Shown here: positions 45,171 to 53,005 of the stretch, piece after piece | How positions within the stretch are numbered: the stretch's first letter is position 1 | How the letters are laid out: each line of letters begins with the position of its first letter | Assembly (NCBI GenBank): GCA_024233135.1 | Contig: JACKPZ010000010.1 | Location: forward strand, 1 to 64,000 | Direction of reading: 5' to 3' | From: Akkermansiaceae bacterium | Lineage (GTDB): Bacteria; Verrucomicrobiota; Verrucomicrobiia; Verrucomicrobiales; Akkermansiaceae | DNA: 64,000 nucleotides | Notes under the pieces: generated by a model | Database searches by the model: none | Seen by the model: the letters and a program-made list of their open reading frames with translations, nothing else | What the model was told of the DNA's origin: nothing | Made by a program: the position numbers and the translations under genes

Positions 45171-46274
45171 CTAGTCCACGAAGCCCAGCGTCTCCGGCAG
45201 GCTGCCGGTGACGCCTTCGAGGCGCGGGTTGCCTTCCCATTTGCCGCGGATGCCGAACATGCGGGCGGAGAGGCGCTCGAGGGTTTCGCCCATGCCGGAG
45301 CGCTTGGCGCGGATGGGCTGGAGCGGGTCATTGTGGGCATCGGGCAGGATGTCCCAGGCGAACATGAAGCGGCTGTCGACGGAGCCCTTGCGAGCGCCCC
45401 AGGTGCGGAGTTCGCCGAAGCGCATGTCGGCGATCCACGCGCCCTTGACGTGTTTCCGGGCGATCCACCAGCCGTTGGAAAACCATTTCACCGTGCGGGT
45501 GGCGCGCAGGTCCTCGAGGCCGGCGAGGGCCGCCTCGTTTTTCGGATAGACCGTCCAGCGCACCGGGGCATCACGCCCTTCGAAGACCGAGTGGTAGCCG
45601 ACCCACAATGCATCACCGCGGTCGGCGACGGAGCGCCAGAAGACGATGTTGAACGGCGTGGGCGCTTCGAAACGCCGCGTCACCTCGACGCCGCGGCGTT
45701 TGAGATCGGCCTCGAAGGCGGACGAGGCGAGCGCCTTCATGCCGAAGGACAGCGCGACGTAGGCGGTGGATATTCCGAGGCCCCACGCATTGAGGCGGCG
45801 GCGCTTGGGGAGTTGTTTCTTGGTCCGCAGAAACGCGAGCCAGACGAGGGCGACGAGCATCGGCGCGGTGAAGAGCGGGTCGATGATGAACAGATTGTTG
45901 AGCGCGACGCGTTGCGGGAAGGGCCACCAGACGGAGGTGCCGTAGACGGTGAAACAATCGATCAGCACGTGCGTGCTCCACACCGCGAAGACGAACCAAC
46001 CGGCGCGGGAACGGCTGACCTTGTCGCGTTTCCACCACTTCGCGAGCGGTTTCGAGAGGCCCCACGAGGCGAGGATCATGACCAGCAGCGAGTGGCTCGG
46101 GCCGCGGTGCCACCAGAGGTTCCACGAATGGCTGAGGAAGGGCGAGACGATCACGTCGAGGTCCGGCAGGGTGCCGAAGAGCAGGCCCCAGCCGATCGCG
46201 CGGTTGCCGAGCTTGCGGCCGAGCACCGCCTCGCCGACCGCCGCACCGAGCACCGCCTGTGTGAGTGAATCCAC
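45171..46274 (-). CDS. YdjM-type membrane-bound metal-dependent hydrolase
   Basis: A 367-residue inner-membrane protein of the YdjM/DUF457 family. The family start VDSLTQAVLGAAVGEAVLGR is read from GTG, and conserved GTLPDLDVI and WWHRGPSHSLLVMI carry the Asp and His residues expected to bind metal. HVLIDCFTVYGT is a third motif. About four to six membrane segments lie in the first 200 residues, followed by a soluble C-terminal domain of about 170 residues. The GTG at 46274 is favoured over an upstream ATG, which would fall inside the palindromic element at 46298-46373. Its physiological role is not established. Confidence 0.85.
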   Translation of the reverse strand: MDSLTQAVLGAAVGEAVLGRKLGNRAIGWGLLFGTLPDLDVIVSPFLSHSWNLWWHRGPSHSLLVMILASWGLSKPLAKWWKRDKVSRSRAGWFVFAVWSTHVLIDCFTVYGTSVWWPFPQRVALNNLFIIDPLFTAPMLVALVWLAFLRTKKQLPKRRRLNAWGLGISTAYVALSFGMKALASSAFEADLKRRGVEVTRRFEAPTPFNIVFWRSVADRGDALWVGYHSVFEGRDAPVRWTVYPKNEAALAGLEDLRATRTVKWFSNGWWIARKHVKGAWIADMRFGELRTWGARKGSVDSRFMFAWDILPDAHNDPLQPIRAKRSGMGETLERLSARMFGIRGKWEGNPRLEGVTGSLPETLGFVD

Positions 46275-46297
46275 GCGGCGGAGATGGCCGGAAACCC

Positions 46298-46373
46298 GTC
46301 CGGAGTTCAAGCTTCAGCTTGCAGCTCTTTCTCCCCACGCTCCGCGGACACGCTGAAAGCGTGAGCTCCGGAC
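46298..46373. repeat. 76-base palindromic element with two internal hairpins
   Basis: The 17-base ends 46298-46314 and 46357-46373 are reverse complements in 15 of 17 positions, with the outermost 8 (GTCCGGAG/CTCCGGAC) perfect. Inside are two small hairpins: CAAGCT-TC-AGCTTG (46308-46321) and CACGCT-GAA-AGCGTG (46349-46363). It lies between two genes transcribed on the minus strand, 24 bases before the GTG of the YdjM-type gene. It resembles a REP-type dispersed repeat and differs in sequence from the 43719 element. Confidence 0.75.
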
Positions 46374-46454
46374 ACCCTCCCCTGCCATCGGAAACCGATT
46401 GTCCACCAGACATTCCATGAGCCCGTCCTCACCGAAACCGGCGCGAAGCAGCAC

Positions 46455-47399
46455 TCACTCGGTCTCGTCCTTCCCGCCCATCATCTTGCGGACCATCTTG
46501 AGGCTCATCATCTGCATTTCCTTCATCTGGCCGCGGAACTCGCGGACGGCCTCGACGCCCGCGGGATCGAGGAAACCGGAGACCTCCTTCATCAACCGCT
46601 CGTCTTGTTTCGCCCAGTTTTCCTCGAAGGTGGCCTCGACGTCCCCCTTCGCGAGCTCGGCGAAGGCGTTGGGGCCGCTGTAGTCCGGAGCGTCGGATTC
46701 GGTGCGCGCCATGAACATCGCCTCCACCAATTTGGTTTCGGTTTCCGGCTCCATGGCGATGCCTTTGGCCTGCATCGTCGCGCGCAGTCCTTCGAGCTGC
46801 TGGCGCTCGGGCGCGCGGGCCTTGTAGTCGCTGAAGGCCTGATAGTCCTCTTCGTCGTTGAGGAACTTGCGGATCGCCTCGTCGTTCTCCTCGCCTTTCG
46901 CCTTGAGTTCCTCGGCGAGTTTGGCGCGGTCTTCCGGTGAAGCGCCCATCATCTTCATGCCAAGTTCCTGCTGGGCGGAAATCTCGGCACCGAGCAGTTG
47001 CTTGAAATAATCGGCCTCCTCGGTGGTGAGGTTCAGCGTCTTGATGAAATCGTCATACAACATCGCGACGGCGAATTTCGCGCCCTGGTTCATCATCGCC
47101 TTGCCGGCGGGATTCTCCCACATCTTGCGGACGGTGCGGGCCATCGAATCGTCGTCGCCTTCCTCCTTGGGCTCTTCCGCCGGCACCGGATCCGGGCGCT
47201 CGCGTTTGGTTTTCAACGGCGGGTCCGCGGAGTCCGCCACGGCTGGCGAGGGAACGGACGTTTCCGCCGGGGCTGTGCTTCGGGAGGCGTCGGACGCGGC
47301 GGCGAGCCCGGATTTCAGGCGGGACATGCGGGTTTCCTCGATCGCCACGGTGACCAGAACGGCCGCCACCACCAACCCGATCACATACGGGGTTTTCAT
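46455..47399 (-). CDS. membrane-anchored helical protein of unknown function
   Basis: A 314-residue protein. Residues 5-22 (YVIGLVVAAVLVTVAIEE) form a membrane anchor or uncleaved signal. A low-complexity Ser/Ala/Pro/Asp segment runs to about residue 85. The rest is charged and helical, with a striking Met-rich end (RGQMKEMQMMSLKMVRKMMG). Features such as TLNLTTEEADYFKQLL recall helical secreted proteins of Verrucomicrobia, but no named domain was recognised. It is divergent from ilvD (99-base gap). Confidence 0.65.
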   Translation of the reverse strand: MKTPYVIGLVVAAVLVTVAIEETRMSRLKSGLAAASDASRSTAPAETSVPSPAVADSADPPLKTKRERPDPVPAEEPKEEGDDDSMARTVRKMWENPAGKAMMNQGAKFAVAMLYDDFIKTLNLTTEEADYFKQLLGAEISAQQELGMKMMGASPEDRAKLAEELKAKGEENDEAIRKFLNDEEDYQAFSDYKARAPERQQLEGLRATMQAKGIAMEPETETKLVEAMFMARTESDAPDYSGPNAFAELAKGDVEATFEENWAKQDERLMKEVSGFLDPAGVEAVREFRGQMKEMQMMSLKMVRKMMGGKDETE

Positions 47400-47498
47400 G
47401 GCTGGCGTTCTAACGCGGAGGCCGGCGGGATGCCATCGAAATCCTGCGTGCCGCCGGCCTTGACGCGGTGGCCCGCCCGGCGGGATGCTCCGCGCGCG

Positions 47499-49199
47499 AT
47501 GAACGATCCCAAGCGCCCGTATTCCAGCCCCATGCTCGACGGCCCCGACCGCGCGGCCAGCCGCGGCATGCTCTACGCCGTCGGTTTCCAAAAAGAGGAC
47601 TTCTCGAAACCCCACATCGGCATCGCCTCGACCTGGAGCGAGGTCACTCCGTGCAACGTCCACATCAACAAGCTCGCCGAGGAATCCCGCAAGGGCACCG
47701 ACGCCGCGGGCGGCAAGGGCGTCATCTTCAACACCATCACCATCTCGGACGGCATCTCGATGGGCACCGAGGGCATGAAATACTCGCTCGTTTCCCGCGA
47801 GGTGATCGCCGACTCGATCGAAACGGTCGTCGGCTGCGAGGGCATGGACGGTTTCGTGGCCATCGGCGGCTGCGACAAGAACATGCCCGGCTGCCTGATG
47901 GCGATGGCGCGCATGAACCGCCCGGCCGTGTTCGTCTACGGCGGCACCATCCTGCCCGGCTGCGCGACGATCAAAGGCGAACAACGCGACCTCGACATCG
48001 TCTCGATCTTCGAGGCCGTCGGCAAACACGCCGCGGGCACCATCGACGACGCCGAGTTGGAAACCGTGGAGTCCTGCGCGATTCCCGGACCCGGTTCCTG
48101 CGGCGGGATGTACACCGCCAACACCATGGCCAGCGCCATCGAGGCGCTCGGCATGTCGCTGCCGAACAGCTCCGCCCAGGCCGCCATCTCGGACGACAAG
48201 ATGCGCGACTGCTTCGACGCCGGCGCCGCGGTGATGAACCTCATCAACCTCGGCATCAAACCGCGCGACATCATGACCAAGGAGGCGTTCGAAAACGCCA
48301 TCACCGTGCTCATCGCGCTCGGCGGCTCGACCAACGCCTGCCTCCACCTGCCCGCGATGGCCCACGCCGCGGGTGTGGACATCAGCATCGACGACTTCGC
48401 CCGCATCGGGAAAAAGGTGCCGGTGCTCGCGGATTTGAAACCGTCGGGCAAGTTCGCCATGGCGGACCTCGTGAGGATCGGCGGCACCGTGCCGCTGATG
48501 AAGATGCTGCTCGATGCCGGCCTGCTGCACGGCGATTGCATGACCGTGACCGGCCGCACGATGCGCGAAAACCTCGAGAAGCTCGCCCAGCCGTATCCGG
48601 AAGGGCAGGAAATCATCCGCCCGCTTTCCAACCCGATCAAGAAGGACAGCCACCTGCGCATCCTCTACGGCAACCTCGCCGAGGAAGGCGCCGTCGCCAA
48701 GATCACCGGCAAGGAAGGCGAGGTGTTCACCGGCAAGGCCCGCGTGTTCGACTCCGAGGACGCCGCGATGAAGGCGATCCTCGCCAAGGAGATCCAGAAG
48801 GGCGAGGTCATCGTCATCCGCATGGAAGGACCGAAGGGCGGCCCCGGCATGCGCGAGATGCTCGGCCCCACCAGCGCCATCATGGGGCTCGGCCTCGGCA
48901 AGGACGTCGCGCTCATCACCGACGGACGTTTCTCCGGCGGCAGCCACGGATTCGTCGTCGGCCACATCACTCCGGAGGCCTTCCTCGGCGGCACCATCGG
49001 CATCCTCAAGGATGGCGACGAGATCACCATCGACGCCGTGAACAACCGCATCGACGTGAAACTCAGCGCCGAGGAAATCGCCGCCCGCAAGGCATCGTGG
49101 GTGCAGCCCGCCCCGCGCTACACCCGCGGCGTGCTGGCGAAGTATGCCAAACTCGTCGCCACCGCGTCCGAAGGTGCGGTCACCGACAAGGACCTGTGA
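47499..49199 (+). CDS. ilvD: dihydroxy-acid dehydratase
   Basis: IlvD/Edd family Fe-S enzyme of 566 residues that dehydrates 2,3-dihydroxy-isovalerate and -methylvalerate in valine and isoleucine synthesis. Cluster ligands and motifs are in place: TPCNVHINKLA, GGCDKNMPGCLMAMARM and PGPGSCGGMYTANTMASAIE. The C-terminal domain has DGRFSGGSHGFVVGHITPEA. It begins MNDPKRPYSSPMLDGPDRAA, as in many bacterial IlvD proteins, and has normal length. No other ilv genes are nearby. The stop is 27 bases from the stop of the convergent acyltransferase-like gene. Confidence 0.96.
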   Translation: MNDPKRPYSSPMLDGPDRAASRGMLYAVGFQKEDFSKPHIGIASTWSEVTPCNVHINKLAEESRKGTDAAGGKGVIFNTITISDGISMGTEGMKYSLVSREVIADSIETVVGCEGMDGFVAIGGCDKNMPGCLMAMARMNRPAVFVYGGTILPGCATIKGEQRDLDIVSIFEAVGKHAAGTIDDAELETVESCAIPGPGSCGGMYTANTMASAIEALGMSLPNSSAQAAISDDKMRDCFDAGAAVMNLINLGIKPRDIMTKEAFENAITVLIALGGSTNACLHLPAMAHAAGVDISIDDFARIGKKVPVLADLKPSGKFAMADLVRIGGTVPLMKMLLDAGLLHGDCMTVTGRTMRENLEKLAQPYPEGQEIIRPLSNPIKKDSHLRILYGNLAEEGAVAKITGKEGEVFTGKARVFDSEDAAMKAILAKEIQKGEVIVIRMEGPKGGPGMREMLGPTSAIMGLGLGKDVALITDGRFSGGSHGFVVGHITPEAFLGGTIGILKDGDEITIDAVNNRIDVKLSAEEIAARKASWVQPAPRYTRGVLAKYAKLVATASEGAVTDKDL

Positions 49200-49226
49200 C
49201 CCGCGGCCACCGGCGGGGACGGGCGC

Positions 49227-50360
49227 TCAGCTCCCCTTCCCCGTCCGGGCCCGCAGGCGGCGCGGCAACTCCATGAGCGGCTCGACGACCTGCGCGAAGG
49301 CGAAGAACAGGCCGCAGAACAGGATGGCCCCGATCGCGGCCGACCACGGTCCGAGGCGGTCGCCGAGCCAGCGGCTGATGCCGAAGCCGGTGATGCCGCC
49401 GTAAAGCAGGATCACGTGGCCCACGTAGATGGGAAACGTGTTGCGGCCGACGGTGCACAAGAGTTTCGCCTGCGGACGGAAGCGGCCTTCGATCCATGCC
49501 AGCGCGCCGATGATCAGCAACGTTTCGCCGAAGCGGCCGTGGAAGAACGCGACGAGCGTCCGCTCCGCGGAGTCGATCCCTAACAAATCGAGGAAACCAG
49601 CAGCGAGCCAGTCGTCGAGTGGCCAGCCGGCACGGGACAACACGAAGCCCGCGATGAGCAGGACGTATGCGCCGTTTCCGCGGTCGTCATCGCGGAGCTG
49701 CCGCACCCACGCGCCGAGCGCCGCGCCGTAACACGTGAACCCGAGCCACGGAGCGACGGGAAAATTGACCCATCTGCCCTTGAACGCGTTCTGCAACCAC
49801 GCGGGCGCGTTCGCCGGCACATGACCCGCTTGGTTGGCCAGCCATTGGGCGAACAGGAAAAACCCCATCCCTAACACAAAAAACACAATCATCCGCACCC
49901 ACGCCCGGCTCCGCCATGTGAGACCGAACGCCGAGATGATGACCAGCAGGCCGACCGCGATGCACTGGAGCACGTGAAACGCACCCATCCAGCTCGGCCA
50001 GTTTCCCGCGAGCATCTTCGGGATTTCCCGCAGGTTCACCTGGATCAGGTAGCCCCAGAACAACAGCTCGAGCACCCGCTTCAATCCGCGCCTCACCCTG
50101 CGCTGTTGGAAGAACGATCCGCCGGCCACCGCCGCGCCGCTCATCAGAAACGAGAAGATCAGGCCGGTGACCGTGAAGAAAGCCACCGCCGCGAGGCCGC
50201 GGCAATGCAGCCAGATGTCGTACACCGCGTTTCCCGGGATGCGCCATTCCGGCGCCAGCGTCACGTCCACGAAGTGACCCTCCAGCATCAGCAGGATGGC
50301 CACCGCCCGCGCCATGTCGATGTAGCGGAGGCGCTGGACGGGTGCGGGAGGAACGGTCAT
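49227..50360 (-). CDS. multi-spanning acyltransferase-like membrane protein (HGSNAT/DUF1624 type)
   Basis: A 377-residue membrane protein with about ten hydrophobic helices. The N-terminus RLRYIDMARAVAILLMLEGH is the family opening, with the conserved His in helix 1, followed by LHCRGLAAVAFFTVTGLIFS. These marks fit the heparan-alpha-glucosaminide N-acetyltransferase catalytic family (DUF1624), related to acyltransferase-3 proteins, which acetylate sugars across the membrane. It neighbours the glycan-degradation block, which is suggestive, but the substrate is unknown. Confidence 0.7.
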   Translation of the reverse strand: MTVPPAPVQRLRYIDMARAVAILLMLEGHFVDVTLAPEWRIPGNAVYDIWLHCRGLAAVAFFTVTGLIFSFLMSGAAVAGGSFFQQRRVRRGLKRVLELLFWGYLIQVNLREIPKMLAGNWPSWMGAFHVLQCIAVGLLVIISAFGLTWRSRAWVRMIVFFVLGMGFFLFAQWLANQAGHVPANAPAWLQNAFKGRWVNFPVAPWLGFTCYGAALGAWVRQLRDDDRGNGAYVLLIAGFVLSRAGWPLDDWLAAGFLDLLGIDSAERTLVAFFHGRFGETLLIIGALAWIEGRFRPQAKLLCTVGRNTFPIYVGHVILLYGGITGFGISRWLGDRLGPWSAAIGAILFCGLFFAFAQVVEPLMELPRRLRARTGKGS

Positions 50361-50424
50361 GCGGCGGGTTCGGTCCGCGGAAGATCCCCGGACCGCGCCC
50401 GTTTGGCTAGAAGGAAAGACGCGG

Positions 50425-52989
50425 TCAGCGGGACGCCGTGTCCTTCACCCGCTCGACCGACACGATGCCGACGTCGATGCCCTGGCCGCCGGTCGTCTGC
50501 CGGCAATGCACGGCGATCAGGTTCTTGCCGGGCTTCAGGGCGGCGAGACCATCCTTCGTCATCGGCATGGGGTCATAACTGTCGATGTAACCACGGGCCT
50601 CGAACGCGAGCACGCCGTTGATGTAGACTTCCACGTCCTCGTCGTGCTTGATCCAGAGCTGGACATCACCCCACGGCTTGCGGGGCATCTCGACCTCGCG
50701 GCGCAGCCAGATGTCGCGCGAGTTCCATGGCGTCGCCACCTTGATGCCCGGGGTTCCTCTCGAACCGAAGGCGGACATGCCTTCCTTCCACGACGAGTCG
50801 CGGAAACCTGGTTTTTCCCAGCCGTCAGCCGGCTTGTCGGTCACATAGCGCCAGTTGGCGGGCTTGGTATCCGCGGCGGGCACCAGCGCGGTGATCTTCG
50901 GCGGTTTCGGCATGGCCGCGAAGTCCGCTGCCTTGGTGACGTCGCGCGCGGCCCACTTGTCCCAGACTTTCTTCTCGTAGAGCATGCGGGCGAACACACC
51001 GCCGACCACCGGACGGGCGGTGAAGCCGACCTTGGTGGCGTCGTTGGTGCGGTACCAATCGGTCATCGGCGAGCGGTCGCGGGTTTCGTTGAGAAACTTG
51101 AAGACCGGATCGACGAGCGCGTCGAAGTCCGCCTGCTCGCCGGTGAGGGTGGCGGTCCACAGGATCCAATCGAGCTTGGTGTATTCCTTGCGGTTGTCGA
51201 GCGGCAGTCCGTAGGTGTTCTGCATCTTCTTGTAATAGTCCATCTCCTTGCGGAGGACCTCGGCGGGGAAAAATTCGAGGCCGAGGATGCGGTCCCACAT
51301 GAGATTGTATTTCTGGCTCCAGGTGCCGGGGCGGTCGAAGGCGAGACGGTAGTGGTCGCCATCGTCGGCTTCCTTCATCCAGCGTTTCGCGAATCCGCGG
51401 GCGAGTTCGAAATAGGAAGCCGCCTTGGCCTTGTCCCCGCGCATCTCGCAGAGTTTCGCGAACGATCCGAGGCCGCAGATGGCCTTGGCGCTGAGGTTCA
51501 CATTGTGGGCGAGGTGGCCGGCGAAGTCATCGGTGCAGAGCTGGTTCTCAGGATCGAAGCCCTTCTGGCGGAGATATTCCGCCCACTGCTCGAGTTGCTT
51601 CCAGTAGAGTCCGGCGAAGTCGGCGTTGCCCTCCATCTCGGCGACGGCGGCCATCAGAATGAGCATGTTTCCGCTCTCCTCGACGGGCATCTGGTTTTCC
51701 TCCGAGTGCTCGCCACCGCCGTAGACCTGGCCGTTGGCGTGCGGATAGGTGCCAAGGTCGTGCGGCGCGAAGGGGAATTTCCAGCGTTCGCTCTTCGCAT
51801 ACTCCATGAAGGGAACGAGGAACGACTTGGCGACCGAAGGACCGAACATCAGGAACTGCGGAGCCATCGGATAGAACACATCCGAGGTGCCGATGCAGCC
51901 GTTCGAGTGGTTCTCCTTGCAGAAGGAAATCGGCTGGCCGTTGGTGTCCGCGACGAACTTGCCGGCCGCGAAGCACTGGCGGAACGCCAGCGCCGAGATT
52001 TTCGCGTATTTCACCCCACCCGCGGCGGTAAGGTCGGCCATCAGTTCCTTGTCGAACTCCTCGCAGCGCTTCTGCAGAGACGGGTAGTCCTTGATCGCCG
52101 CCTTCAGCAGATCCGACGCCTCCCAGCCGTTCCGACGCCAGAACGGGCGGAGGTTCTTCTTCATGAACTGGATCGACTGCAAATCGTCATAGGCGATCAT
52201 CAGGCAGCGGGACACCGGCTGCGCCTTGACATCGAAGTCCTTGAATTCGAGCGAGGCCACCGCGGCCGCGGCGGCGGCCTCCTTCGGCGCGGCCCCACCG
52301 TCACTCATGGCATAGGATCCGGACGCCCACATCTTGGGAGCCGCGAGATAGAGATATCCCCAGTCGATGCGGATATCATCGCCTTTCTTCGCGAGCACCT
52401 TCTGGTCCACCGAGCCTACCTTGACCACGGACAGTTCCGTCGGATTTCCGGCCAGATCCCCCGTCGAACCGCTGACCAACTGGTCGCCCTGGTTCACCGC
52501 GAGTTCGGCGGATGCGCCGAAGTCGATCGAGACCTTGTGGGTCGCCCCGTCGGTGGCGTGGAAATCGTAGGTCAGATACGTGACCGGCCGCGAAAGCAGA
52601 TCGATATCCGCCGGGATCGACGGCGTGAGGAACGTGAGCGTGAGGCCGACACCACCGCCCTCGAAGGTGTAGATCGTACGGGTCGGCAGGACGTCCACGC
52701 CGGTCTGCTTCATTTCCGGCGCGGACGCGGGCTCGCGGCCCATGACGCGGAACTCCTTGCCGTCGATGGTGACCGTGCTCTCGATGCGGTGGCGTTTGCC
52801 CGTCCAGTGGGTGGTATCGACGGCCGTCAGCGTGTCGGCTTGCGACCAGATGCTGAAATACGGGTCGTGGGCAACGAGCGGGACGGCGGGCGCGCGGAGA
52901 TCAGGCTCCGCGGCGTGGAGGGCGGCGCTGCCCGCGGCGAGGACCAGCGCGGCGCGGCGGAAGATGGTGGATCGATGGATCTCTTTCAT
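50425..52989 (-). CDS. glutaminase A-like protein (DUF4964/DUF5127/DUF4965) with C-terminal beta-module
   Basis: An 854-residue exported protein starting MKEIHRSTIFRRAALVLAAG, with cleavage near ALHAA. PAVPLVAHDPYFSIWSQADT is the DUF4964 opening, and the middle shows the alpha/alpha toroid of the fungal glutaminase A/DUF4965 group (LGLEFFPAEVLRKEMDYYKK, YGLPLDNRKEYTKLDWILW). Proteins of this kind often sit in glycan-utilisation loci, where the glutaminase name may not describe their substrate. The last about 150 residues (DIWLRREVEMP, HDEDVEVYINGVLAFEARGY, LIAVHCRQTTGGQGIDVGI) form a module shared with the two GH2 proteins here. It lies 16 bases downstream of the GH2 gene. Confidence 0.85.
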   Translation of the reverse strand: MKEIHRSTIFRRAALVLAAGSAALHAAEPDLRAPAVPLVAHDPYFSIWSQADTLTAVDTTHWTGKRHRIESTVTIDGKEFRVMGREPASAPEMKQTGVDVLPTRTIYTFEGGGVGLTLTFLTPSIPADIDLLSRPVTYLTYDFHATDGATHKVSIDFGASAELAVNQGDQLVSGSTGDLAGNPTELSVVKVGSVDQKVLAKKGDDIRIDWGYLYLAAPKMWASGSYAMSDGGAAPKEAAAAAAVASLEFKDFDVKAQPVSRCLMIAYDDLQSIQFMKKNLRPFWRRNGWEASDLLKAAIKDYPSLQKRCEEFDKELMADLTAAGGVKYAKISALAFRQCFAAGKFVADTNGQPISFCKENHSNGCIGTSDVFYPMAPQFLMFGPSVAKSFLVPFMEYAKSERWKFPFAPHDLGTYPHANGQVYGGGEHSEENQMPVEESGNMLILMAAVAEMEGNADFAGLYWKQLEQWAEYLRQKGFDPENQLCTDDFAGHLAHNVNLSAKAICGLGSFAKLCEMRGDKAKAASYFELARGFAKRWMKEADDGDHYRLAFDRPGTWSQKYNLMWDRILGLEFFPAEVLRKEMDYYKKMQNTYGLPLDNRKEYTKLDWILWTATLTGEQADFDALVDPVFKFLNETRDRSPMTDWYRTNDATKVGFTARPVVGGVFARMLYEKKVWDKWAARDVTKAADFAAMPKPPKITALVPAADTKPANWRYVTDKPADGWEKPGFRDSSWKEGMSAFGSRGTPGIKVATPWNSRDIWLRREVEMPRKPWGDVQLWIKHDEDVEVYINGVLAFEARGYIDSYDPMPMTKDGLAALKPGKNLIAVHCRQTTGGQGIDVGIVSVERVKDTASR

Positions 52990-53005
52990 AAACAGGTTGG
53001 AACGG

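Noticed and set aside
47400..48965. Long upstream extension of the 46455-47399 gene, antisense to ilvD
   Set aside because: The extension overlaps the whole first half of ilvD. The signal-anchor Met at 47399 is the natural start.
49217..49246. GGACGGG/CCCGTCC hairpin between ilvD and the convergent gene
   Set aside because: The stem lies partly inside the coding end of the convergent gene, the loop is long and no T-tract follows, so I do not call it a terminator.
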